Below are positions 21,813 through 31,812 of a DNA stretch of 64,000 nt, one piece after another. Position 1 is the first letter of the stretch. Every line of letters starts with the position of its first letter. The translations under genes and the position numbers were made by a program. The stretch is from Catonia carolina (lineage: Eukaryota; Arthropoda; Insecta; Hemiptera; Achilidae), in NCBI GenBank assembly GCA_035578175.1, contig JAQMRL010000001.1, positions 370,071,720 to 370,135,719 on the forward strand. Reading direction: 5' to 3'. The notes beneath the pieces are model-generated. The model was given only the letters and a program-made list of their open reading frames with translations. It was not told the origin of the DNA and searched no databases.

Positions 21813-22048
21813 GTTGCCGAGAGCGCTGTGGTAGAGAGTGGTACTCACTCGGCCTTGGCAACAAAGCCCTCTATAGGTACGCAGCCGAAAGGTTTGTCAG
21901 TACGCCACCAAAGGGCCTACCGCGCAGACAAGGGCCGGGAGAAGTATTGAAGGCCGGCAAAACAGTAAATGATAAATTATAAGGGAAGCGGTGACAGTAT
22001 AAAGAAAACAAAAATGAAGCGCGAACTAAGGCGTTTTGAAACACCTTG

Positions 22049-22536
22049 TATGTATAAGTATTTTGAAAAAGACATATCAAGATAAAAACACATGGGTAAA
22101 TACTCGTATTGACACTATTTTATAAGTATTACGTTCATACTAATTCGTTTATTATCTGTACATTACTAATAACGTACCTGCGTAATTAGACTGACCTGTT
22201 TTGTGATGAGCAGCGAAACAGAGACGTTTACGCCAGGGGTCTCGTGTTCCATTTCCAGTCAATTTTAGAGTAATTTCATGACTCCTATTCGCCTATCACC
22301 CTTCATCATCTGCATTACTAGTAATCTTCCAAACAATATGACGTAAAAACTAAAAAACCTACTTGAACGAACGTGTCATTTAACATTTTAACGATTTTCG
22401 TTAGTATTTACTTAGATATTATTATTGTTAAAACTAAAAATATTTATTCAGAAAAGAGTACGAGCTTCTATACCATAAAATGTTTCCTCGATCAAGTATT
22501 ATTTTAATTTTTTGTTTAAAATTAATATTCTGCCCA
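22049..22536. other. No supported feature
   Basis: AT-rich, no recognised repeat or open frame. Confidence 0.4.
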
Positions 22537-22920
22537 TAACAGACAGGTGGAGTGTTAAATTATTTACAATCAATCTGTTCGTTGCAAAGCTAAAATAAAT
22601 AGTTATTTTTCTTATCACGTGGTCAGCCAATTAAATGACTGAATCATTTAAGAACAGAAGAGGTAGAGGTGTAAAAGACACTAATCAGAGTTATCTTCCT
22701 GAAAGTAATGAATTCCATTATAAAGCCAGACTACGTGGTGAATAAAGTGAAGGTTTTATTTGCAGAGTGGAAAATATGTGCTTTTCAGAAGGCCCGGCAT
22801 GCTGACAAGCGTATTTTTCTACTCTGAGGAAGGCATGGTGACCACCTCACTTCTCGTTTTACTTAGTAAAACCTCTGCAGGTTCAAACCAGCCTTTCGGC
22901 TGATGACCCAAACAACTAAA
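22537..22920 (+). repeat. Family A short interspersed repeat, full-length-like
   Basis: One of the most complete copies. The 5' end is CATAACAGACAGGTGGAGTG. Internal landmarks are GTGGTCAGCCAATTAAATGA, AAGAACAGAAGAGGTAGAGG, CAGAGTGGAAAATATGTGC, GGCATGCTGACAAGCGTA, CCACCTCACTTCTCG and TTTTACTTAGTAAAACCTC. The 3' end is CAGCCTTTCGGCTGATGACC then CAAACAAC. About 385 bp. No open frame. The short 3' AAC-type tail suggests retroposition, but no clear pol III A/B box pair is seen at the 5' end. Confidence 0.8.
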
Positions 22921-23757
22921 CTAATATTAGTTAAAATATAAATAACAATAGATATTCAGTCAGAAACACATTATTAAAGCTATCCTAATTCTTGAAGTTG
23001 CATTTATTAGACACAGTGATCTCAACTGAAGCTTCGAAGCAGCTGAAGGTCGAGGATTATTAAGGAAAGCGAGAAAGCCCATTAATATACATAAAAAGGA
23101 ATAAGTTTTTAAATCTCTGATTACAGTCCAAATTTTATGATATTTTTATTGTAAATTTACAAAGCACGCTCTGGTTTGTGTACTACGAAACGATTCACAT
23201 CCTTTGTGGAGATAAACGGAAGATACCAGAGAACCAATGTAAATAGTACTTCCTTCCTTGGTCTTTGAACTAGATTACTCTTATCTTTACATTTTACGGA
23301 ATACTCCTTCTCTATACAGCGGTTAAAACGTGATGCAAGAAATCAAATACCATCGCTTTGTTAATTCCAATATATAACTACCAACATTTGAAAATTTTAT
23401 TACTAAGTTCTAAAAAGAGTTAGTGAATAACCGTTCTTAAAAATGGACTATATATTTTACTCCTTTTTGAATGGAGAGTATTATTCATGTTGACCTACAT
23501 GCATAGCTATACAAAAATCCTTACTTTAATTCTTTTCAACAAATTTCTTTAAAATTTTATCTTAGAGTTTTTTATTAGCGTAGAAGTAATTTCTGCATAT
23601 GGTTTCTTGAAGTTCATCGCAGTTATTAAATAAGTAGACCTACTTCCAAATTATTTATAACAAGCGCGACAAACCGCAATAACTTTTTTACTAATCAATC
23701 GTACTTTATTTTATTTTATGCGGTTAGCAATACTGAGCGACTAAAAATATAGAATCT
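22921..23757. other. No supported feature
   Basis: AT-rich spacer between two same-strand family A copies. Confidence 0.4.
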
Positions 23758-24133
23758 GGTCATAAAAGACAGGTGGATTTTTAAATTATTTGCACTCTAT
23801 ATGTTAGTTCCAGGGCTAAAACAAGAGTGATTCTCGTTCTTATCTCAGGGTCAGCCACAATTAAATGACTGAATCATTTAAGAACAGAATAGGTAGAGGT
23901 GTAAAAAATTTTATTCCAGAGTTGTCTCCTCTGAAAGTAACGAATTTTATTACACAGCCAGACCATGTGGTGAATAAAGTGAAGATGTCATTTATAGTGT
24001 TAAAAGTAGATGCATTTTAGAGGGCCTGGCATGCTAATAACCATTCTTTTCCACTCAGTAAGGAAGACTTTGGTAAACTACCTCACTGTATAACCTCTAG
24101 AGATTCAAACCAGCGTTTCGGCTCATGACCTAA
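23758..24133 (+). repeat. Family A short interspersed repeat
   Basis: Near full-length: CATAAAAGACAGGTGGAT at the start, GGTCAGCCACAATTAAATGA, GAACAGAATAGGTAGAGGTG, TGAATAAAGTGAAGATGTCA and CAGCGTTTCGGCTCATGACC at the end, with a small deletion of the ACTTAGTAAAA block. Confidence 0.8.
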
Positions 24134-24465
24134 ACAAAATAAACAAATAATTATAGAATGGACTAATTTTAATGTCATTTTTTACTGTAAACAACAAATT
24201 ACAAAATTTTGTAGCATTTGTCTTTTATTTTTATTGTACGGATTTCGAGTTTTCATTTTATAAAAAACCGATTTTAATATGGTTTTTACATGTCACAAAA
24301 CTCTGATAAATAAATGATGGTAAATTGTTTTATTATAAATACTTACCGCATTGGTAGGCATATTACCACCTACCTAGGTTATGTCCTAACCTAGTAATGT
24401 ACCGGTACCTAGTAGTAGTAGTTGTTTTTTTTTTGTCGTCCGTTTAATTTATCTATTATTTGTAA

Positions 24466-24678
24466 TATATACTAATATTATAAAGACTAAGCGTGTTTTT
24501 TTTTGTTCACGCTAATTTCCAAAACTATTGAACGGGTTTTCATGAAATTTGACAGCATATACAAAATAATAATAATAATAATAATTTTTGGTTTTATCAT
24601 TCTGTATTTATATTCACAGCAACATTTTATATTTAAATTTTCAAAAATTATAACCCTAAGGGCCCTAATAAGATTTTC

Positions 24679-24731
<53 letters not shown>

Positions 24732-24735
24732 CCGC
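24466..24735 (+). repeat. Helitron/MITE-like repeat with microsatellites
   Basis: Starts at TACTAATATTATAAAGAC, has GCTAATTTCCAAAACTATTG and AAGGGCCCTAATAAGATTTT in common with 9885-10045, and carries (AAT)n at 24565-24584 and (TA)n at 24682-24727. TACTAATATTATAAA starts are typical of widespread arthropod Helitron-like non-autonomous elements (family knowledge). A defined 3' end was not found. Confidence 0.55.
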
Positions 24736-24739
24736 TAAC

Positions 24740-25330
24740 AATTCCGCGTCTTTTCAAAAAGCGTGCATTTCGCACATCGCTTATTTGAAGAGTATATTCA
24801 ACTTTGATGAGAGTATATAGGGTATTTGTTACACTTACACCCTGAGTTTTGGTATTGGTTTGTCCTGATATTGAAAATTGAGCATTTTTGAATTTTATTC
24901 ACTGTGCTATCAATTCAGACTCCTTTCGAATTACCGACAATTTCGCGTTCGTACAAATTACCGACAATTCGCGTCCGGCATCGTTCCCGCTATTATGACT
25001 TATAGCCTGCAACAGTGTAAACGATGTTGCCATGTCGTACCGGCACGTGTACTGTAGCATTTGCCACTTCTACGTGTTGTAATGATTGTAGTTAGATATT
25101 CACATCTCACCCTAGTACTTCTCCACACAAGACCATCGTATGAAAACAATTCGTTCTCGGACGTAATCCAATCCTGTCATCAAAATAATTTATTATTTGT
25201 TGTTTATTATTTTGACATGTATTTTAAATAGGTACTTATTTTAAATCAATGTAAAACCAGAATAATTAAAGAAAGTATATTTTTTATTTGTTAGAGTTAA
25301 TTATTTAAAATATCCTAATTGTTACAAATA
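24740..25330. other. No supported feature
   Basis: Contains a tandem-like phrase: ATTACCGACAATTTCGCGT (24920) recurs as AATTACCGACAATTCGCGT (24958). Otherwise unassigned. Confidence 0.4.
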
Positions 25331-26574
25331 CAGTCAAACCTCCTCATTCGAAATCCTCCCTAAATCGAATATAATTGTATGCTATCCCCTTCAAAAATCG
25401 TCCTTAATATGAATTAAATTACCTCCCTATTCGAAAATTTTCGAGAGTTTCGTGGTCATATATATTGTAACAATACATTTTTTTATACATTATTAATAAA
25501 ATAATTACAAAATTTCCAATTTACACATTGTACACGATTTTTAATGAAGCATGCGTTAAATCACGACAATAAGGACACAGTAAGCGTAGTACAAAACTAC
25601 AAAAAGCTTTATAAAAAACTGAAAATGCAGTTAACTTTTGAGTTGGAAGAAACCAAGCAGAAACACAAACAATTACACTTCTTACAAAACATTATTGTCA
25701 CAAAACCTTACGACCAAATAAGGGCATAACAAGCGTAATTCAAAGCTTCAATACGCATCAGGAAATATTGAAAATTCAGTTAATATTTAAGTCAGAGGAA
25801 ACCAGACGAAAGCAAAAAAAAAAAAATTAGTTAGGCTAAATTAGTAATGCAGTCTTTCCTTCTTTGGTGTATGATTTTCGTACAAACAGGGTAAAAAATA
25901 CCGTAGCTGTATTCATTCAGATTAAGCAATATTTTACTCGTTAAAATTTCTACAATTTTCGGTACCCAATTTATTTTTCATTTTCTGTAGGCTGACCTAA
26001 CTTTTTGTTTGTAGGTATAGTTGTACTGTTTACGCGTATCCCGATTTTATTTTACTCTGTTTTTTATGTCGTTTTTTCAATAATTTTTCATATCGTTCTT
26101 ATAAGTAGAATAATCTTTTGCTTTTGAGTACTAATAGAGCTTGTAATACCAAAACATGCCCTTAATTCTTGATCACAGTATTAAGTAAACCCTGTGGTGA
26201 ATGAAGTAAAGGTATCATTTACAGAGGGGAAAACATGTGCTTTGCAAAGGGCCCTGCATGCTGATACGCGTACTTTTCCGTTCAGTGAGGACGGCCACCT
26301 CACTTCTCGTTTTACTTAGTAAAACCTCTACAAGTTCAAACCAGCCTTTCGGCTGATGACCTAAACAACACAAGTAAAATAATATTTGTAAAAAACTTTC
26401 CTCAATCAAATTGGTGGTCTATTAATAATTTTGACTTTTGTAATTTAATATTTTATGGAATTACATGAATTTTATTAAAACGCAATTTTTAAGTACATTT
26501 TTTGTTTCAATGTTTTACCTCTGTAAATCGAAATCAGCCGGTTCCATCAGATTCGAATCAGGGAGGTTCGACTG
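25331..26574. mobile_element. Pogo/Tigger-like DNA transposon remnant
   Basis: The left end CAGTCAAACCTCC and right end (reverse complement) CAGTCGAACCTCC are both followed by ATTCGAA and abut TA dinucleotides (25329-25330, 26575-26576). CAGTC(A/G)AACCTC termini with TA duplication are typical of insect pogo/Tigger-like elements (family knowledge). A 61-codon Lys-rich frame (25544-25729) inside is not recognisable as transposase. A family A copy is nested near the right end. Confidence 0.65.
26183..26370 (+). repeat. Family A repeat, 5'-truncated, nested in the Tigger-like element
   Basis: Starts at AAACCCTGTGGTGAATGAAG and runs through GGTATCATTTACAGAGG, CATGCTGATACGCGTACTTT, CTTCTCGTTTTACTTAG to CAGCCTTTCGGCTGATGACC and TAAACAACA. 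The 5' half of the family is absent. Confidence 0.8.
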
Positions 26575-26739
26575 TAATTACTATAATATGATCAATTAGT
26601 AGACAATGCAATTAAAATATTTACTTAGTTGACAAAATTATGTAATTGTAAAGCGACATAATTTGTTCAATATTCAAATGGAGTACCATTCACCCATTGT
26701 CTTTTCGGTGTTCAAATGATTTCATCATCATCATCTGAT

Positions 26740-26870
26740 GATTAGGCTTAGGCTTAGGATTAGGCTCAATGGCCTGTTCCAGTATTCATCTCTTTTTAGG
26801 TCTTCCCAAGCCTCGCTTCTCTCTAGGTTTATATTTCCATGTTTTAGTGACTGAATCAAAATGATTTTAT
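26740..26870 (-). pseudogene. Possible RT C-terminal scrap
   Basis: The minus strand reads TKTWKYKPREKRGLGRPKKR, then a stop, then ILEQAIEPNPK. The basic GRP(K/R)KR motif is typical of the tail of insect non-LTR RTs. Too short to classify. Confidence 0.35.
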
Positions 26871-27339
26871 AAATTATACAAAAGTACGATGGCCAGTAAA
26901 ATTTCTACAACTTTTGAAATGCAGTCCGGCTTAGTCATAGTTTGTATTTTTATTCTTGTTCCTCAAGTAATGGTAATCTTTGATCTTCAACAAATTATAC
27001 ATTACACTAATAATTCTCGTATCCAGCTGTTTTGTACACGTTGAAGTTTATCCTTTAACAGGCCATTTCCAAGATTATTTTTCGGCTAAACAACTTTCAG
27101 TCAGTCTTCCAAACCCTGATATTTTTCTCTGCGTTTTCTTTTAAATTATTTAGTGTTGTAAAAGCCATGGTGGCCACTTTTTGTTGATATTCTTTTGGTT
27201 TCTAGTACTTTATTTACATCGTCAACCAACCACCCAATCTAGGAATCAATATTACAAATAATGAAATAAATAAACCTTATTGTTACGTAAAATAATGTAC
27301 ATAATTTTTGACAAGTCAAAATGCTTGGGATAAGGAACT

Positions 27340-27480
27340 GGAAGGTTATACTATTGCACAGAAGACAAAAAGGAGACAGACAAGGCATTCATTTGGAGAG
27401 GCCAAGAAAAACTATGTGAAACCTTGACCAAGACAGCCAAACAATATGCTAGGACCAACTGATTAGAAACGAATTCTTAA
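27340..27480 (+). pseudogene. Possible RT C-terminal scrap
   Basis: Frame-shifting reads give GRPRKT-like sequence (AGGCCAAGAAAAACT), then DQDSQTICWDQLIRNEF, similar to the end of RTE-like RT proteins. Weak and short. Confidence 0.3.
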
Positions 27481-27749
27481 TAGTAAACAGTGTCCATATT
27501 CATAAGTTAACTTGATAGTTGATCATTAAAAATTTTAATCATTATATTTAACAAAAAACCAGATAAAAAGTAATTATATGACGGAATAATTTGAACATTA
27601 TTTGATTTTTTAAACATACATTTGAATAAGTTTAAGTGTGACTAAATTAAAAACAAATCCATCAGAATTTGTAAACATGATAAATACTCAAAGGTATTGG
27701 TACGCTAAGTACCTTATTTTTAAGCGTTTTAGGGCGTAGCAGTAGGATT

Positions 27750-28420
27750 TGATTATATAGCAGATACGTTCCTTAATACACCTGTCCCAGGATAGTTTGC
27801 TACCTAATATTAATTCTAAAAATTATGTAACTTACCTGTTACAAAAGATTTTGATATATTGTCATTAATGGAGATATCCTTACTTTGGTTACTTATTTCC
27901 TTACGACCAGTGAAGCATTTGGCCACAGTTTTATCTGAGTTGAGAACTAGATTATTTATTGCATCCAGTCTATAACCTTACTTCAAGCTTCGTTAGTTTT
28001 AAACCTAGTTCATAGTTTTCATCTTCGAAAGATATTATCGTATCATCAGCAAATAATATATCATTGAAGGAGCCAAGAAATTCAGCGAGATCGTTAACAA
28101 AAATTAAAAATAGCAAGGGTCTTAAAATTCTAACTCGTTGAACTCCCCTTTTAACTTGTATAAAATTTTATGTATATTTTGTTTTAACTTTGCAATGATT
28201 GGATGGCAATTCGACCCTCTGATGTCCCTCTAATACCATACACCTCAATTTTTTAATGGGCAAATCATACGGGACACGGTCAAAAGCTTTACAAAAATCA
28301 AAAAATAAATAACAGGGGTTTGTTTTTGCTAATGATTAATTTCAGTAAGCTTCTTCAGTATCGGGAAATTACAGACTCTGTTGACCTACACTTTCAGGAC
28401 TCGTGTTGGACATTTGCGAG
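27750..28420 (-). pseudogene. Non-LTR reverse transcriptase core fragment, degenerate
   Basis: The minus strand reads FFDFCKAFDRVPYDLPIKKL, then GVQRVRILRPLLFLIFVNDL (diverged from GVPQGSVLGPLLFLIFVNDL), then FNDILFADDTIISFEDEN with the FADD catalytic box, then LTKLEVRL and later decayed sequence with stops. This order (KAFD, PQG, FADD) is the central RT palm region. It is the only degenerate copy here that retains the catalytic box. I cannot separate jockey from related clades at this decay. Confidence 0.7.
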
Positions 28421-28636
28421 TGTACTGAATTTACTTTAAAAAAATCGACTAATCTACTCTCTTATCAATTTATTATCTTTTGTAAAAATATTTTCGCCGT
28501 TTGGAAACATTTTCTCGATGTGGGTATCCTTTGAATTATCGATTTAAATTTACTCGCCCAAGTGACGAATAAAATGCATGTTTTGATTTTCAGAGGCAAC
28601 TGCCTTTAATAAAATAATAGTACTGTAAGGGGTTGC

Positions 28637-29000
28637 ACATAACAGGCAGGTGGAGTGTTAAATTATTTGCACTCGATTTGCTTGTTTCAGGACTAAAAAA
28701 AATTTAGTTTTGTTTTTATCACATGGTAAGCCAAACATATGACTGAAGTATTTAAGAACAGAAGAGGTACAAGTGTAAAAGATACTTGTCAGAGTTATAT
28801 CTCCTCTGAGCGCAATGAATTTCATTATGCAGCCAGACCCTGTGGTGAATAACGTGAGGTGTGTCATTTGCAGGGTGGAAAATAGGTGCTTTTTAGACGG
28901 CCTGGCATATTGATAAGCTTTTCAACTCGGCGAGGAAGGCAATTGTAAACCACCCCACTCCTTGTTTTACTTAGCTAAACCTGTAGAAGTTCAAACCAGG
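28637..29000 (+). repeat. Family A short interspersed repeat
   Basis: Near full-length: CATAACAGGCAGGTGGAGTG, TCACATGGTAAGCCAAACAT, GAACAGAAGAGGTACAAGTG, CAGCCAGACCCTGTGGTGAA, CAGGGTGGAAAATAGGTGCT and CACTCCTTGTTTTACTTAGC, ending AGAAGTTCAAACCAG. The CTTTCGGCTGATGACC end is replaced by the tandem array that follows. Confidence 0.8.
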
Positions 29001-29039
29001 ACTGCAAAGTTGGCCCCATACAAAAATTTCAAAAATTAA

Positions 29040-29900
29040 CTTGTAAAATTGATCGGTCTACGTTTCTACCGGATTATTCCGGAAAATTTTTTGTTTGTTC
29101 CGTCCAAATAAGTGAAAAAACGCCGGGAGGGGCTAACTTCACACTGGTCTCCTCCCGCTCAACTTTTTAAATTTTTTTTGGACTTCAGGGACAGACCTTC
29201 GTTTGTTTCGGATGGTCTCGCAAAATATTTTTTTAGTTCCTTTCAAGTAAGCGAGAAATCGAGAAGAACTGGGTGGTGCTAATGTCACTCTAATCCCCCT
29301 CGACTCAATATTTTAAAGTTTTTTTACATAGATTGACAGCCCTTCGTTTGTTCCGGATCATTTCGCGAAAATTTCGTTTGTCCCGTTCAAATATGCTAGA
29401 AAATCAAAGAAAAATTTGGAGTGGCAAGTATAAGCCCATGCATTCAATACTTTTTGGTTTTTACTTTAAATGATAGCTCTCATTTGTTCTGGATTGTTCT
29501 GTAAATTGTTTTGTTTGGTCTGCCGAAATCAGCGAAAAAATCGTGAAAAACTTAGGAATGGTGGCGATACTCTAAGAAATTCAATTTAAACTTTATCGTT
29601 ATCCCTATCGAGAGTCGTTCTGCTGTTTCGGAACGTTCCATAAATATTACGATTGTTAAGCTCATACTCGCGAGAAAATCGAGGTGAACTGGATGGTACA
29701 AACTTCACTTTAGGTCACCCACTCATTAATATTTAAACTTTTTTGTCTAAATCCATGGCCCTTGTTTTTTCCGGCTATTTAAAAAAAATGTCGTTTGTTC
29801 AGATGTTGTAAGAGAAAAAGGAAAAAACTGAATGGGTGTACTTTATTCTACCCTTAACATTTTTTTTCTGAAATCTGTAATCTCTGTCCAGAATTTTATA
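29040..29900. repeat. Diverged tandem array, six units of about 140 bp
   Basis: A GTTTGTTCCGGAT-type phrase recurs at 29061, 29200, 29345, 29481, 29620 and about 29763. Each is followed in order by a CGNGAAAATNG...GGNGG(T/C)NNNAA block and an A/T-rich block ending GACAG-CCTTC-like sequence. Spacing is 136-145 bp and the units are strongly diverged, so the array is old. It begins where the preceding family A copy is cut off. Confidence 0.7.
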
Positions 29901-30347
29901 ATGAAAGAAAATCGGTCCAGAATAAATATTAAAATATGCCTACTTGGTTCAGGTCTGTCTAGTAAAGTTTGCTATTTCCCGAATTTCTTAGTTTAATTTT
30001 TTATCGCATTGTTTTTAAGCAAAAAACAAGGCTAATAATAATCTACTCCTAGTCCATTTTTCATTTTTTATATTTTAGAAAAAGTTTTTTCTCTTTAATG
30101 TTTTATTTACTTACTGTAAAACTGCTAAACCTAGTAATTGGGGCGACATATTACATGATACGAAATAGCATTATGGAAGTGTACTTGAACCATTTTGCAG
30201 TGAGAGTGGGCAAACAGCAAAATGCGCATTCTTTTTACACATCGTAAGCGTAATCAGGAAATATTTGATTGACAATTGTCAGGTGGTGTAATGTTAAAAA
30301 AGCGTGAAATAAAATGTTAAAAATTCTTAAACAAATTTTTGTTTTTT
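29901..30347. other. No supported feature
   Basis: AT-rich, nothing recognised. Confidence 0.4.
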
Positions 30348-30690
30348 TTTATCCCTGATGCGTGTAGGTTGCAATTTGTTCGATTGAGAACAATAAGCAA
30401 CCCCATGACCCAATGATATGTATGACGTTTAAATGAGCTGTAGTCTCGTACATACCCAGGCCGACCATTCCTGAGAGAGTATGGTTAATTGACCCCCAAC
30501 CATCAAAGTACATTGGTAACCACTGTCTAGTATTCAAATTCGTATAAAAGAACCAATTATACTATATACTAGGATTTAAACTAGGAACCTCCATCTCCGA
30601 AAATCAGCTGTCAGAAAAGCTCTTCGAAAAGTCAGCTAAACAGCTGACTTGCGGCGACGACTTTTCTTCTAGACTAGACCAACCCGTTGG
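30348..30690 (-). mobile_element. tRNA-derived SINE family C, copy 1
   Basis: On the minus strand: a tRNA-like head with GGTTGGTCTAGTCTAG (A-box-like) and GGTTCCTAGTTTAAATCCTA (B-box-like). The body then includes CCAATGTACTTTGATGGTTG, GGTCAATTAACCATAC and CTCAGGAATGGTCGGCC, matching copy 2 at 39428-39700. A perfect 9-bp hairpin AAGTCAGCT/AGCTGACTT (30629-30650) lies between the boxes. Confidence 0.7.
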
Positions 30691-31542
30691 TTACTAAACG
30701 AACGACGTAAACAAATTACTAAAGGATTTGTTCATGGATTCGTTGACAGTAGGTTTATGCCTAATTTGAAAAAAGAAACCAAAGCGGCGTGCGATGGACT
30801 CATGTATGGAAGGCGACAGCACGGCGGAGAACAACTCTTCAAAATTGCGTATAATATACGTTGTGTATACAATGCGTTTAGAAAGATATCCTGCCAGCCA
30901 TAACAATAATTTAATCCTGACACTACTATGCGCAGCACCGGTTTCCTTCCAGGATAGTTTGTCAACCCAAAAAATCGTCTATCGGAAAAGAGAGTTTTTT
31001 AATTCTATCGAAAAATATATAATTATTTTTAATTTAATTGTATTACTTATATCAAATAATTTGCCGAATAATATTTATTTGAATGTTTAGTAAATTAGAT
31101 TGTGAGTTTTGAAAGAATTGTAATTCGATGATTAATAAAAATTTGTTTTTATTATTCTTTTAAACTTTTTTTCTTAACACAACACAATATTTATTTATAA
31201 CTTGTTTTGTCTATTTTCTTAACCGGTGGACGCGACAGTGATAGCAGATGTGAAACTGACGTCCTTGTAAGAATATACATAATATACGTATATTTTTACA
31301 TAGGGGCGTAGCGAGAGCACTCTGGTGAGAAACTCTCCAAGGTACGGTGTATAAAATAGTTTCAAAACACCGCCATTTCGCATCCGGTACCAAAATTTAT
31401 TTATTTTTTTGTGTCTCTCTGAGTAACAATAAAATTCTCAAAAAATAAATATAGTTGCCCGAAACTATGTACTTTAGTTTAAAAAAATTACGTCCGAAAA
31501 CCATGTCACAATAAATTTTTATTAAGTTTTTATTAAGGATTA
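30691..31542. other. No supported gene
   Basis: Three overlapping open frames on both strands (60-98 codons at 30694-31090 and 31211-31393) cannot all be real and none has a motif. Confidence 0.4.
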
Positions 31543-31574
31543 CAATTTGGCGTCCGTATACGGACGCCAAATTG
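31543..31574. repeat. Perfect 32-bp palindrome
   Basis: CAATTTGGCGTCCGTA is followed directly by its exact reverse complement, with no spacer. Confidence 0.95.
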
Positions 31575-31635
31575 CACTCGGACTCCAGATTGTTAGGAAA
31601 TTGTCAATGTATGGACGCGAAAATGATAGTAGTAC

Positions 31636-31700
31636 ATATATATATATATGTTCGTGTGTGTGTGTGTGTGTGCGCGCGCGCGCGCGCGCGTACGTACGTA
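31636..31700. repeat. Compound (AT)n-(GT)n-(GC)n microsatellite
   Basis: Three alternating purine-pyrimidine tracts in succession, then (ACGT)n. Such tracts favour Z-DNA or cruciform structure. Confidence 0.95.
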
Positions 31701-31812
31701 GAGTATACAATCGATCTAGCAGCTACACAATTTATGTTACATATTTATATAACAATTTGATTAGGCTCTATACTTGTTTCGCGTGCGAAGCCGCGCAGGG
31801 CATGCTAGTTTT
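31701..31812 (+). mobile_element. Helitron-like 3' terminus
   Basis: Ends CGCGTGCGAAGCCGCGCAGG, then GCATGCTAGT: a short GC hairpin close to a CTAG|T end, the hallmark of Helitron 3' ends. The microsatellite just upstream is also common in small Helitrons. The 5' end is not defined. Confidence 0.5.

Larger units (their letters stand above)
21360..21996 (-). mobile_element. Probable solo LTR, GC-rich, copy 1
   Basis: The element is 637 bp, starts TGTCACCG and ends CGGTGACA (short inverted ends TGT...ACA), and is flanked by the 4-bp duplication GTAT. It is much more GC-rich than its surroundings. On the minus strand TATATAAAG (21812-21804) lies about 185 bp from the start. A perfect histone-type hairpin, GGCCCTTTTCAGGGCC, is at 21426-21411 and is followed by ACCA. 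Copy 2 at 48071-48661 aligns along the full length. TG...CA ends, a 4-bp duplication and an internal TATA fit a Gypsy-type LTR left after recombination. The 139-codon Arg-rich frame (21848-21429) ends just before the hairpin but is not conserved in copy 2. Confidence 0.65.
19897..22048. mobile_element. Foldback/TIR element with TA target site, interrupted by a solo LTR
   Basis: The left end after TA (19895-19896) reads CCGGGTGTTTCACAACGCC. The right end, reverse-complemented from 22048, reads CAAGGTGTTTCAAAACGCC and is followed by TA (22049-22050). Similarity continues inward: left TTGTTCTCATTCTATCTGCC (about 19973) against right TTGTTCTCATTATATCCGCC (reverse complement of about 21293-21312) once the LTR at 21360-21996 is removed. 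The terminal repeats are therefore well over 100 bp. No transposase frame is visible. The TA duplication is compatible with the Tc1/mariner group, but the family is unassigned. Confidence 0.65.

Noticed and set aside
21429..21848. 139-codon Arg/Pro-rich minus-strand open frame, possibly a histone-like or protamine-like protein ending just before a histone stem-loop
   Set aside because: It starts near the LTR TATA and ends at the stem-loop, but no histone fold motif is present. The corresponding region of the second copy has a different frame with stops. GC-rich LTR sequence explains the openness.
29040..29900. CRISPR-like array of regular repeats
   Set aside because: Units are about 140 bp, strongly diverged and without short identical repeats or unique spacers. 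The context is eukaryotic.
30694..31090. Overlapping frames of 70-98 codons on both strands
   Set aside because: They contradict each other and none shows a conserved motif.
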